Notes: a model not told the origin generated them from the letters alone. A DNA stretch of 9,711 nucleotides from an uncultured Lachnospiraceae bacterium (GCA_910585075.1 CAJUED010000086.1:1-9711), one strand, 5' to 3'. Counted from the stretch's first letter, positions 1 to 5,905 are shown. Numbers and translations are program-made.

Positions 1-442
1 TGGTTTTCATTCTCAACTTTGTTTCTTTATGACTAAACCCTTCCGGAATGTAAGTAGGATAATACCTCTCCTGCCAATCCTCAGGCACCTCTACCTGTCC
101 GCCTGAAATAAGCGTATCCAATGTAGAATACTTGCCGAAATCCGTTAGAACAATCTCCCGTATAGCGGGACTGACCGCCATGGCCGTTACCATTGTGCTG
201 CTGATTGCCGCAAAGAGCATTGCTGCTGTCATAGCCGCCTTTCGCACAAAGGTCCGAAGACCTTCCCGGAACTTATTCCTGTGGTACTGCCGCAAAACGG
301 CTTTCCATCGCTGCTGAATCTCCTGGCTGGTAAGCGTTATTGGCTCATATTCATTCTCTTCTTCCTCCTTTTGTTCGTGGATTGCAGCGGCAGCCAGCCG
401 CAGCAGGCTTTCATCGTCCACGCCGCGTCTTTCCGTGTTCAC
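1..442 (-). CDS. membrane anti-sigma factor-like protein (partial, N-terminal 147 codons)
   Basis: The reading frame opens with GTG at 442-440 and stays open to the window edge, so the C-terminus is missing. The start overlaps the stop of the upstream sigma gene as GTGA, and an AAGGAGGAG Shine-Dalgarno sits 8 nt before it (451-459), inside the sigma gene; this decides the start. The first ~65 residues are charged and Glu-rich (predicted cytosolic). Residues ~69-90 (AAMTAAMLFAAISSTMVTAM) form one membrane span. The extracytoplasmic part begins with VSPAIREIV and reaches WQERYYPTYIPEGF at ~123-136, which resembles the start of the DUF4367-type domains found on Clostridia anti-sigma proteins. 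Translational coupling to the sigma gene supports a membrane inhibitor of that sigma factor. Family and role are inferred; the domain that would settle it lies mostly outside the window. Confidence 0.75.
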   Translation of the reverse strand, partial: MNTERRGVDDESLLRLAAAAIHEQKEEEENEYEPITLTSQEIQQRWKAVLRQYHRNKFREGLRTFVRKAAMTAAMLFAAISSTMVTAMAVSPAIREIVLTDFGKYSTLDTLISGGQVEVPEDWQERYYPTYIPEGFSHKETKLRMKT

Positions 443-975
443 GTAGTCCCCTCCTCCTTTTCCATGTCTGAAAGAATACTGCGAAGTGCTCTTACGGCAC
501 GGCTTTTATATGAACGGACTTCATTGTCCGTCATATTCATCTTTTCCGCTATCTGGGATACCGTCATGTGTTGGAAATAGAGCATATGTATGACATCCCG
601 CTGGACGGGGGATAGCCGATTGACGGCTTTCCTTACATCTTCACGGTTCAAGCTTTCCAGAACAATCTCCTCTGTGGAAGCCTCCGCCGGGAAAAATTCC
701 TCCTGCAAAGTTTCAAACTGCTTTGTTCTGGTAAAATGGTTTATGATGGCGTTTTTCAGGGCTTCCATCACATATGCTTCCTGTCCATGCAGGGGCAGCG
801 ATTCCTTTCGCTCCAAAAGCCTTACGGACAGGCTTTGTATGATGTCCTCCGCGTCTTCCGTTTTTACTTTATGCCTTACAGCATAGCTCAGCCATTTTGT
901 ATAATTCTCTGCAAACAGGCAGCATATTCTTTTCTCTACTGACACCGACTCCTTGGGCATGGCCTTTTTTGTCAT
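439..975 (-). CDS. sigma-70 family RNA polymerase sigma factor (ECF-like)
   Basis: 178 aa. Region 2 covers about residues 15-86, with the acidic helix DAEDIIQSLSVRLLE (41-55) and the basic helix ending NAIINHFTRTK. A Glu-rich linker (~87-112) leads to region 4 (~115-167), where LSPVQRDVIHMLYFQHMTVS and QIAEKMNMTDNEVRSYKSRA form the helix-turn-helix expected to read the -35 element. There is no region 1 or 3, as in ECF-type factors. The ATG at 975 is preceded by a GGGGAGGGG ribosome site (986-994, ~10 nt away), which favours it over Met6. It is followed with overlap by the anti-sigma-like gene, the usual sigma/anti-sigma order. Its own promoter is probably the leftward arm of the 1055-1165 inverted repeat, so autoregulation is plausible but unproven. 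The ECF subgroup cannot be assigned by eye. Confidence 0.9.
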   Translation of the reverse strand: MTKKAMPKESVSVEKRICCLFAENYTKWLSYAVRHKVKTEDAEDIIQSLSVRLLERKESLPLHGQEAYVMEALKNAIINHFTRTKQFETLQEEFFPAEASTEEIVLESLNREDVRKAVNRLSPVQRDVIHMLYFQHMTVSQIAEKMNMTDNEVRSYKSRAVRALRSILSDMEKEEGTT

Positions 976-1059
976 TGCGGTTTTACCCCTCCCCTTGCCA
1001 TTTTTACTTGGAGAGATGTGAGGACAGGGAAAAGTTCCCTTATTTTATCCTTCTACCCT

Positions 1060-1088
1060 ATATAACACATGAGAGGCCCAAAACGCAA
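1060..1088 (-). promoter_or_regulatory. candidate promoter of the sigma/anti-sigma operon (left arm of the palindrome)
   Basis: On the minus strand TTGCGT (1088-1083), 17-bp spacer, TTATAT (1065-1060), with the same flanking bases as the rightward copy. The start would fall near 1050, about 75 nt before the sigma ATG at 975. Similarity continues past the -10 box: both arms continue with a G/A-rich stretch containing AAGGA followed by an A-run. Confidence 0.55.
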
Positions 1089-1131
1089 CAGAAAATCAAA
1101 AAAATTTTTAAAAATTTTTTGGCGGTTTGTG

Positions 1132-1160
1132 TTGCGTTTTGGGGGTGTGGCGTGTTATAT
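1132..1160 (+). promoter_or_regulatory. candidate promoter of the M23 peptidase (right arm of the palindrome)
   Basis: TTGCGT (1132-1137), 17-bp spacer, TTATAT (1155-1160), inside larger boxes shared exactly with the other arm. Transcription would start near 1167, about 75 nt before the chosen ATG. The long conserved boxes (TGTTGCGTTTTGGG and GTGTTATATAGGGT) exceed a plain sigma-A consensus, which hints at a dedicated sigma factor or activator. Confidence 0.55.
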
Positions 1161-1164
1161 AGGG

Positions 1165-1200
1165 TGAAAGGAAAAATTGAGACGTCGATTTTACCTTTCA
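1165..1200 (+). promoter_or_regulatory. 5'-leader stem-loop of the M23 gene
   Basis: TGAAAGG (1165-1171) pairs with CCTTTCA (1194-1200). After one A-A mismatch the stem continues with AAAAT/ATTTT around a GACGTC-containing loop. It would sit at the very 5' end of the proposed transcript and has no T-tract, so it is more likely an mRNA-stabilising or control element than a terminator. The opposite transcript also has a small 5' hairpin (GGGAA/TTCCC, 1027-1039). Confidence 0.5.
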
Positions 1201-1243
1201 AAAATCAAAAAACGGCTGGCCTATGAGTACGTGGAGTAAGATT

Positions 1244-2077
1244 ATGAAATTTAAGAAAATCATTTCTGCGCTGTTGGCTTCAAGTTTTGCGGCTCTTTCT
1301 GCTGTTTCTGTGTCAGCACTCGAACTTTCTAATGGCGCAGAGGTTAGCATGGATGACGTCATTGTAAAGGAACTGCAAGAGGAACTTTATAGTCGTGGCT
1401 TATCTGAACAGAATATCGCCACATTGGGCAACCTCGGTTTCCATCTCGATGAGATGGTACAGTTATCTGATAGCGAATTGGCATCAATCTTTGGCTCGTC
1501 TAGGGGCAGAGCAGTTATGCCAAGGATTACTACATATACTGTAACAGGTATTCCCGATGAACTGTACAGTTCCACTTCAGATTTTGTCCCAGGTTCTGGT
1601 ATGGTTAGCGGGGACTTTTATGATGATAACGATGGGATGTATATTCAGGACCAAGTTGATACCTTTTCCAATAATGCAATGCCTGATGCAACTTCGTACA
1701 GCAATATGTACTATCTATTCGGAGAATATGATCCTTCTATAGGAGTACATCAAGGGGTAGATATTCAGCCATCTCCCAGAAACTGCACAGTATATTCTCA
1801 GCATGAGGGTACTGTTGTTAGGACTGGTGGCACTTGGGGTGCAGTTGGTATCTATGATAGCAGTGCAAACCGCACATTCTATTATCTTCATATGAAGAAT
1901 ATCCAGCCGGCACTTAATAGTTCTGTATCCCTTGATGATGTCTTAGGTACATCTTCTAATAAAGGTGTTTCTGCGACACATCTCCATTTTGAAGTAAGAA
2001 AAGGTAAGAGCACTTCAATAGGGAACGGAAATGGAACCCAGTTGACCAGTGTATATCCTTACGACTATATGGCATAA
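1244..2077 (+). CDS. secreted M23-family (lysostaphin-type) zinc metallopeptidase
   Basis: 277 aa from the ATG at 1244, chosen over the ATG at 1223 because GTGGAG lies 7-8 nt before it and because it gives a classic signal peptide: MKFKK, a hydrophobic stretch, and VSA-LE near residue 25. Residues ~26-160 have no domain I recognise. The peptidase domain follows with HQGVDIQP (H169, D173), YYLHM (H216) and HLHFEV (H246, H248), the HxxxD, H and HxH set that binds zinc and catalyses in M23 enzymes, so it should be active. The expected role is cutting peptide cross-links or stem peptides of peptidoglycan outside the membrane. It is divergent from the sigma/anti-sigma pair and shares the palindromic promoter region, suggesting that cell-wall remodelling is an output of that regulator. 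Substrate bond is unknown. Confidence 0.92.
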   Translation: MKFKKIISALLASSFAALSAVSVSALELSNGAEVSMDDVIVKELQEELYSRGLSEQNIATLGNLGFHLDEMVQLSDSELASIFGSSRGRAVMPRITTYTVTGIPDELYSSTSDFVPGSGMVSGDFYDDNDGMYIQDQVDTFSNNAMPDATSYSNMYYLFGEYDPSIGVHQGVDIQPSPRNCTVYSQHEGTVVRTGGTWGAVGIYDSSANRTFYYLHMKNIQPALNSSVSLDDVLGTSSNKGVSATHLHFEVRKGKSTSIGNGNGTQLTSVYPYDYMA

Positions 2078-2116
2078 CTGTTTTTAGCAATCTAGTATCC
2101 CGATAGCACATAAAGG

Positions 2117-2176
2117 GGTGGGAAGAAGTGATATGGACCTTCTGGTCATACTTTCCTTCTTCCCACCTATCTTTTC
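2117..2176 (+). terminator. rho-independent terminator after the M23 gene
   Basis: A perfect 12-bp stem GGTGGGAAGAAG (2117-2128) / CTTCTTCCCACC (2156-2167), followed by TATCTTTTCTT. The long loop contains a small secondary hairpin (GACC/GGTC). It isolates the peptidase from the lipoprotein gene downstream. Confidence 0.8.
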
Positions 2177-2195
2177 TTAATAAATATCATTTTTA

Positions 2196-2224
2196 TTGAT
2201 TTATAATCATGTATATGATATAGT
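2196..2224 (+). promoter_or_regulatory. sigma-A-type promoter of the 429-aa lipoprotein
   Basis: TTGATT (2196-2201), 17-bp spacer, TATAGT (2219-2224), with an extended -10 TGA directly before it. ATCAT (2206-2210) and ATGAT (2215-2219) form a small inverted repeat in the spacer. With the terminator at 2117-2176, this accounts for the 2078-2274 gap. Confidence 0.7.
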
Positions 2225-2274
2225 TGTCTTAAATTTTATACAAAAATCTTCTAAAACGAAAGGATGCTGTTCAA

Positions 2275-3564
2275 ATGAAAGCTACCCCCCTTTCCACCCT
2301 ATCCGGTTTGCTTGCCTTTTCGGCAGTCCTGACCTTTTCCGGATGCCTGCCTTTACCCAGTGAAAGTTCTGATACGCCATTTGTCAGCTTATCATCGGGA
2401 ATGTCCAGCACCTCTGGCAGTTCCGCCCCAGGCGGCTCCGGGGAGGCCGCTTATACATTGGACGAGGTTTCCTTTTCCGATAATCCGGAAAACACAGGCT
2501 CGCTGGAGGTTAATTTCCCCAAAGGAATGTTTTCTTACAAGCCCATATGGATTGATTCTACCCATATCTATTTACAGCCTGGAAAGAATACAGAATTTGG
2601 AGCAATCGCAAACATTGAAAACAAAACCATTACACAGGCTCCGGCATATCAGTTGGCCTGGAACAATATCGCTTATCAAAACGGTTTTGTCTACCTCAGC
2701 ATGAACGATACAACAATCAAAAAAATGGACGGCAGCTTTCAGCTTGTCTCTGATATTTCTTTTGATCTGCACCCCGAAGATATTTTTTATTCTGCTTTCT
2801 ATGCACCAACAGAATCCCTGTATTACATAGAACAGGACCTCAGCACCGGAAAAGCATCCCTTTGCCTAAAAAAGGGAGCACACACCGAAACGGTGGCAGA
2901 GCTTCCAGACCTTGGGAAGAAGGAATTTTACCAATCTCCCCAGATTTCTCCTTCCGGCGATGAAATTTTTCTTTACCGTGTATTACATGAATTTGTGGTC
3001 ACTCAAATTTATTTTTATGACATTCAAACGGGTTCCCTGACCACTGCGATGCCTGAAAACGGGGGCGAAAAAACAGGGGGGCTATGGATGCCCTCCGGGT
3101 CCTGGATAGGTGAACAGCCCATTTATATGGTGTATCATGAACATGACGACGGGCGTAACTCCAATGAAATACTATACGGAAATCCGATAGAAACAAAGGC
3201 ACAGTCTTTTTATAAAGGTGAAGAACTCGATATTGGATTGTATAAAGATGAATTATCCCCCTGGAGCTGTGTTACTTATACAGTCCGTTCTATTGCCGAC
3301 CCCAATACACTTCAGGAGAAATTTTTCTATTTTAGAGACGATGGAACCTATTTATCCTATCAGCCAAAAAAGAATATTTGGACCCCATATGTCCAGCTCT
3401 CGCCGGATTGTAAATATCTATCCTGTATTCCTGACCCTGGTGAGCACGATACAACAGGGAAGCTACTTATCCTTCCCACCGAATCCATGTGGAAGCCCTT
3501 AGACTGGCAGCAGATCCAGACGGAGCTAGACGAGGCTGTGATGGAAATTTCCGAGAAAAAATAA
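2275..3564 (+). CDS. lipoprotein with beta-propeller-like strand repeats, function unknown
   Basis: 429 aa. The signal peptide ends in a lipobox TFSGC with the lipidated cysteine at residue 24. A Ser/Gly-rich linker (~29-57) then carries the body away from the membrane. The remainder (~60-410) is rich in short beta-type stretches ending in turn motifs: SPQISPSGDEIFLYRV (~221-236), YFYDIQTGSL (~246-255), FYFRDDGTYL (~351-360) and VQLSPDCKYLSCIPD (~373-387). This resembles TolB/WD40-like propeller blades, but no catalytic or ligand motif is visible and the fold is inference. AAAGGA lies 10 nt before the ATG. It has its own promoter and terminator, so it is monocistronic, and its leader (AAAGGATG..TGT..ATGAAA) resembles that of the following 124-aa lipoprotein gene. 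Confidence 0.85.
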   Translation: MKATPLSTLSGLLAFSAVLTFSGCLPLPSESSDTPFVSLSSGMSSTSGSSAPGGSGEAAYTLDEVSFSDNPENTGSLEVNFPKGMFSYKPIWIDSTHIYLQPGKNTEFGAIANIENKTITQAPAYQLAWNNIAYQNGFVYLSMNDTTIKKMDGSFQLVSDISFDLHPEDIFYSAFYAPTESLYYIEQDLSTGKASLCLKKGAHTETVAELPDLGKKEFYQSPQISPSGDEIFLYRVLHEFVVTQIYFYDIQTGSLTTAMPENGGEKTGGLWMPSGSWIGEQPIYMVYHEHDDGRNSNEILYGNPIETKAQSFYKGEELDIGLYKDELSPWSCVTYTVRSIADPNTLQEKFFYFRDDGTYLSYQPKKNIWTPYVQLSPDCKYLSCIPDPGEHDTTGKLLILPTESMWKPLDWQQIQTELDEAVMEISEKK

Positions 3565-3586
3565 TACAGCAAATTGCAAACGGCAG

Positions 3587-3624
3587 GCCGGTTTCTCCAC
3601 CTATTGAGAACCGGCTTGTTTTCT
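3587..3624 (+). terminator. terminator of the 429-aa lipoprotein gene (copy 1 of a repeated terminator)
   Basis: GCCGGTT (3587-3593) / AACCGGC (3609-3615), extended by CTC/GAG across one bulged T, then TTGTTTTCT. The same 38 nt recur at 4013-4050 with one difference. Confidence 0.85.
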
Positions 3625-3625
3625 A

Positions 3626-3654
3626 TTGACTAAATCTCAATTTTATGATACATT
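3626..3654 (+). promoter_or_regulatory. promoter of the 124-aa lipoprotein gene
   Basis: TTGACT (3626-3631), 17-bp spacer, TACATT (3649-3654), with TGA as extended -10. ATACAT/ATGTAT (3648-3653, 3658-3663) is an inverted repeat across the -10 and start region. It is closely similar to the promoter at 5120-5148, matching at about 13 of 17 spacer positions. Confidence 0.6.
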
Positions 3655-3698
3655 TCTATGTATAAGATAGTTATTTTTGGAAAAAAGGATGATGTATT

Positions 3699-4073
3699 AT
3701 GAAAAGAAAGGTTGTTTTCTCCCTTCTCCTCTCCCTGGCCGTTCTGGCGGGATGTACCCGTCCCCTGGATACTCCCTCCTCCGAATCCCCTGAGGACATT
3801 CCCCAAATAGAAGTGATTGAAAGCTCCTCTGAACCGGAGTCCTCATCGGAAAGCGCATCATCGTCGGAAGCCTCAGGGAGCTCGTCTTCCTCGGAGGCTG
3901 AATCCTCCCAGCCAGAGCGGTCTTCTTTCCTGCCACCGGTGAAAGAACCGGAGCCCACGCCCTCCAGCAACACCACCCCGCCATCCCCTGTGTCTACCCA
4001 GCAGCCTGTCCAGCCGGTTTCTCCTCCTATTGAGAACCGGCTTGTTTTCTGTTGTCCCTTACAAATGATTTGA
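3699..4073 (+). CDS. short lipoprotein: signal peptide plus Ser/Pro linker, probably truncated
   Basis: 124 aa. The signal peptide ends in lipobox VLAGC with Cys19, so export and lipidation are credible. The rest is low complexity: acidic/Ser-rich (~25-72), then Pro-rich (~79-110). Such linkers normally lead to a folded domain, but here the frame runs straight into a transcription terminator (4013-4050) that encodes the last ordinary residues (SPPIENRLVF), with the stop at 4071-4073 beyond it. The mRNA would therefore usually end before the stop codon. This suggests deletion of the C-terminal domain by recombination, leaving a decayed cassette related in plan to the 429-aa lipoprotein gene (promoter, leader, lipobox, Ser linker, same terminator). 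AAAGGA ~9 nt before the ATG supports the start. It could still make a small surface peptide. Confidence 0.6.
   Translation: MKRKVVFSLLLSLAVLAGCTRPLDTPSSESPEDIPQIEVIESSSEPESSSESASSSEASGSSSSSEAESSQPERSSFLPPVKEPEPTPSSNTTPPSPVSTQQPVQPVSPPIENRLVFCCPLQMI
4013..4050 (+). terminator. second copy of the repeated terminator, inside the 3' end of the 124-aa frame
   Basis: AGCCGGTT/AACCGGCT stem with CTC/GAG extension, then TTGTTTTCT. It is identical to 3587-3624 except A to T at the 13th base. It lies upstream of the stop codon of the overlapping reading frame, which is abnormal for an intact gene. Confidence 0.8.
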
Positions 4074-4082
4074 CATGAAGGC

Positions 4083-4116
4083 AAAAAAGGCGGGAACCTG
4101 TTGGTCAGATTCCCGT
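4083..4116 (-). terminator. rho-independent terminator of the Rpn-like gene
   Basis: On the minus strand CGGGAA (4115-4110) pairs with TTCCCG (4096-4091), with an inner CTG/CAG extension, followed by CCTTTTTTG. It lies 19-52 nt past the -1-frame stop at 4135, which fits the -1 frame being the genuine 3' end of the gene. Confidence 0.8.
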
Positions 4117-4134
4117 CTAAATTGGTATAAAGGC

Positions 4135-4361
4135 TTATATGCTTTGTTCGGTTTGGAGCTTTTTTACCTCATCCAGGGGAAGCCCGGAGATTGCTGAAAC
4201 ATCCTCCAGCGCGAACTTTCCAATCTCCAGCATTCGGAGGACGGTTAGTTTCTTTTCCTCTTTTATGCCTTCTTTTTTACCTTTTTTTCGCCTTCCTTTA
4301 TGCCTTCCTTTTTGCCCTCTTTCCAGGACGCAATCCTCATATCTTCTATCGCCTTACACAT
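4135..4361 (-). CDS. candidate nested C-terminal product of the Rpn-like gene (internal start)
   Basis: Met211 of the Rpn-like frame (ATG at 4361-4359) is preceded by AAGGAG (4375-4370) at 8 nt, a far better ribosome site than that of the full-length gene. Translation from it would give 32 aa in the zero frame (stop 4263), or 75 aa with the -1 shift (stop 4135): MCKAIEDMRIASW, the basic repeat, and the conserved tail. E. coli rpn genes are known to encode intragenic small Rpn proteins from internal starts that restrain the full-length nuclease. A parallel here is inference, since this protein is of a different subfamily. Confidence 0.4.
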
Positions 4362-4991
4362 AATCGCAACTCCTTCCTTGCTTTCTTTGAAAAACCTGAC
4401 GCGTTCCGCCAAATCGTCATAGTACATGGTTTCCGGGTCGGTGCAGGAAAAATCGTGCATCAGCTTTCCGATGGGCGTCTCGTCACGGTATTCCCCGTTT
4501 ACATATAGGATATGTTCCCCATCCTCGAAAGGTTTACCCGTATCAAGATTCATCCGCTCAATCGAGTATACTGGCTTACCCATACCATAAAAATCCTTTT
4601 CAATAATAAAAATTGTATAGGTATCCGGTAACTCGATGAACTCTTGCCCAGCATCCAAGTTTTCCACGTCCATTACACTGGAATGGTATCTGGCCCGGTG
4701 CGGGTTTGCGCCCTTGTCCGCACGCTGTATTTCAAGATCGTATTTCTTGCCAATGGTATCTGTTCCGTATGCGTCCAGACAAATCGAACGCGCCCCGGCC
4801 AGACGTTTCATATCTTTCTGTGTTTGACAATCTGTGATAATCAAGTCCAGCTTTCCCGTGATGATACGCAACACCATCTCGGCCAAAGGAATATTGTCCT
4901 TGAACAGACAACGCATAAAATCATCATCAATGGGCCGTAAACGGCGTAGACGTTCCAAGTCTTGCTGCCGCTTCCGTTCTTCTTCACTCAT
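4135..4991 (-). CDS. Rpn-family PD-(D/E)XK nuclease/putative transposase, C-terminus in the -1 frame
   Basis: The zero frame runs from 4991 to a TAA at 4263 (242 aa). It starts with RLRPIDDDFMRCLF (17-30), the usual opening of the PDDEXK_2 (PF12784-like) family, and carries LDAYGTD (D73) and YDLEIQR (E87, Q89), the likely catalytic D...ExQ set. After a basic EGxxEG repeat (~225-237) the frame ends abruptly. The -1 frame supplies the missing family-type tail (48 residues, with LTVLRMLEIGKF and ISGLPLDEVKKL) ending at 4135. Two A_AAA_AAG heptamers in frame with the zero frame (4287-4281 and 4278-4272) both lead into it. Frameshifting at the first gives 285 aa, a typical family length. It could be programmed -1 frameshifting or a one-base loss in a homopolymer. 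The family includes recombination-promoting or DNA-cleaving proteins; the role here is unknown. The ribosome site at the start is poor (GGTGAGG only 2 nt from the ATG). Confidence 0.85.
4272..4287 (-). other. two tandem -1 slippery heptamers (A_AAA_AAG)
   Basis: Zero-frame codons are GAA AAA AAG GTA AAA AAG, so A_AAA_AAG occurs twice in the phase needed for tandem slippage, at 4287-4281 and 4278-4272. Slipping at either enters the same frame, three or six codons before the zero-frame TAA. AAGGAAGG repeats lie 14 and 2 nt upstream; a Shine-Dalgarno-like element upstream of such a heptamer stimulates -1 frameshifting in dnaX. No obvious strong downstream hairpin is visible. Confidence 0.6.
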
Positions 4992-5048
4992 TGCCTCACC
5001 AACTTTCCCCTAATGAATGGCGGAGTTCAAACCTTTCTTTCTATGGCT

Positions 5049-5077
5049 ATGATACCACATATCCATCAGTTTTTCAA
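5049..5077 (-). promoter_or_regulatory. promoter of the Rpn-like gene
   Basis: On the minus strand TTGAAA (5077-5072), 17-bp spacer, TATCAT (5054-5049), with TGG as extended -10. The start would be near 5042, about 50 nt before the ATG at 4991. It is divergent from the lipoprotein promoter at 5120-5148. Confidence 0.65.
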
Positions 5078-5119
5078 GAATAACAGCTTTACTTGTGCTC
5101 CATTAACTGCCAAATATAT

Positions 5120-5148
5120 TTGACAAAATCGCAATATCGTGATACAAT
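5120..5148 (+). promoter_or_regulatory. strong sigma-A-type promoter of the 214-aa lipoprotein
   Basis: A consensus TTGACA (5120-5125), 17-bp spacer, TACAAT (5143-5148) with extended TGA. The spacer (AAATCGCAATATCGTGA) resembles that of the 3626-3654 promoter, and ATCGCAAT/ATCGTGAT is a short direct repeat within it. Confidence 0.8.
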
Positions 5149-5202
5149 ATATGCTGTAAAAGATATATCCCTGTTTTACATCTGTTAGGAGGGGGATTAC
5201 AT

Positions 5203-5847
5203 ATGAAAAACAGACTCATCAGCCTTTTATTGTGTGCGGCAGTGCTGCTCTGCCTGCCGGGGTGTAAACAAGAGGAACCCCAAAAAACTGGCCTGCTGAC
5301 AGGGGACGAGCTTGCCTTTTACCTGGACCAGATCGGAAAGCCATCGGAAGAGGTGATGGAGTCCCTTTCCCTGACAGAGGAACAAATTGTGGAGAAAAGC
5401 GACCTAGAAACCGGGTGGCTTGTTTCTGAGACGCGGGAAATAGAAGGAGAGCCGTTTACCCAGAAGCTTCTTTTTGAATCACCAAACTCCCCGCAGATTC
5501 TTTATGGGTATCAGTATACTTTAGCCCCTGACCCTTTATATGATGAAGAAAAGATGAAGGAATTAACGATTGCAATCGGATTGAAGGCAACAGAGCTCTA
5601 TGGGGATCCCATTACTTACCCCGGCATCAGCAATCGCCTTTTTCATGAGGACGGAACCCCAAAAAGGGAAAAAAAAATTGCTTTTTTCAAGACATGGGAT
5701 ATCAGGGAAGTGTGGGAGATTTCAGAAAATGAAGCGTTGGTGCTGAGGGCTTCCCTATCGGACGGGTGGCAGTATATCTGGCTGGACTATCGTATTAAAG
5801 ATGGGCTCCATCTGGAGTATTTGGAAAATATGAAAAATATTCTATAG
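5203..5847 (+). CDS. small lipoprotein, function unknown
   Basis: 214 aa. The signal peptide ends in LCLPGC, a good lipobox with Cys21, so the mature protein should be anchored on the outer face of the membrane. The body (~22-214) is a compact acidic domain with no motif I recognise. Its last part (WQYIWLDYRIKDGLHLEY, ~188-205) looks like two paired beta strands. GGAGGGGG lies about 8 nt before the ATG. It has its own promoter (5120-5148) and a terminator (5854-5884). A fragment of a paralogue of its C-terminus survives at 7831-7926, so the family was once present twice in this window. Confidence 0.8.
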   Translation: MKNRLISLLLCAAVLLCLPGCKQEEPQKTGLLTGDELAFYLDQIGKPSEEVMESLSLTEEQIVEKSDLETGWLVSETREIEGEPFTQKLLFESPNSPQILYGYQYTLAPDPLYDEEKMKELTIAIGLKATELYGDPITYPGISNRLFHEDGTPKREKKIAFFKTWDIREVWEISENEALVLRASLSDGWQYIWLDYRIKDGLHLEYLENMKNIL

Positions 5848-5853
5848 AAAAAC

Positions 5854-5884
5854 AAAGCCCGGCCCTGGACAATCGCCGGGCTTT
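5854..5884 (+). terminator. terminator hairpin after the 214-aa lipoprotein
   Basis: A perfect 10-bp stem AAAGCCCGGC (5854-5863) / GCCGGGCTTT (5875-5884) with an 11-nt loop. The T-run is short (CTTTGG) on this strand and better on the other strand (TTTGTTTTTC), so it may stop transcription both ways. Confidence 0.75.
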
Positions 5885-5899
5885 GGTGTATGATTAGGA

Positions 5900-5905
5900 T
5901 ATAAT
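5900..5905 (+). promoter_or_regulatory. possible -10 element for the membrane-protein gene
   Basis: TATAAT matches the -10 consensus and lies 53 nt before the ATG, but no credible -35 sits 16-18 bp upstream and there is no extended TGn. Read-through across 5854-5884 is the alternative. Confidence 0.3.

Larger units (their letters stand above)
1055..1165. repeat. 111-bp imperfect palindrome holding two divergent, near-identical promoter arms
   Basis: Two 14-mers recur inverted around a centre at 1110. ACCCTATATAACAC (1055-1068) pairs with GTGTTATATAGGGT (1152-1165), and CCCAAAACGCAACA (1077-1090) pairs with TGTTGCGTTTTGGG (1130-1143). Both arms have an 8-nt spacer between the boxes, at the same distance but unlike in sequence (ATGAGAGG against GGTGTGGC on the + strand). 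The centre is A/T-tract DNA. Read outward, each arm gives TTGCGT-N17-TTATAT, so the conserved boxes fall on -35 and -10 positions and the unconserved part falls in the promoter spacer. The centre could serve as a shared UP-like element. A mobile palindromic element or a repressor site is an alternative reading. Confidence 0.85.

Noticed and set aside
1055..1165. Palindrome as a terminator or a miniature inverted-repeat transposon
   Set aside because: It lies between divergent genes, so a terminator makes no sense, and no target-site duplication flanks it. The -35/-10 geometry fits promoters better. The mobile-repeat idea is kept only as an alternative.
1179..1187. CGTC in GACGTCG as an ECF-type -10 box
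   Set aside because: No GGAAC-like -35 occurs 16-17 bp upstream, and the base context is explained by the leader stem-loop.
1223..1243. Start of the M23 gene at the ATG at 1223
   Set aside because: There is no ribosome site before it, and it would put extra residues ahead of a complete signal peptide.
4135..4262. Separate small gene in the -1 frame behind the Rpn-like gene
   Set aside because: The only ATG in this frame (within LRMLEIGK) has no ribosome site, and the sequence continues the family C-terminus, so a frameshift explains it better.
4263..4991. Insertion sequence around the Rpn-like gene
   Set aside because: No terminal inverted repeats or target duplications are visible, and the gene has its own promoter and terminator. 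The transposase label of this family does not by itself imply an IS.
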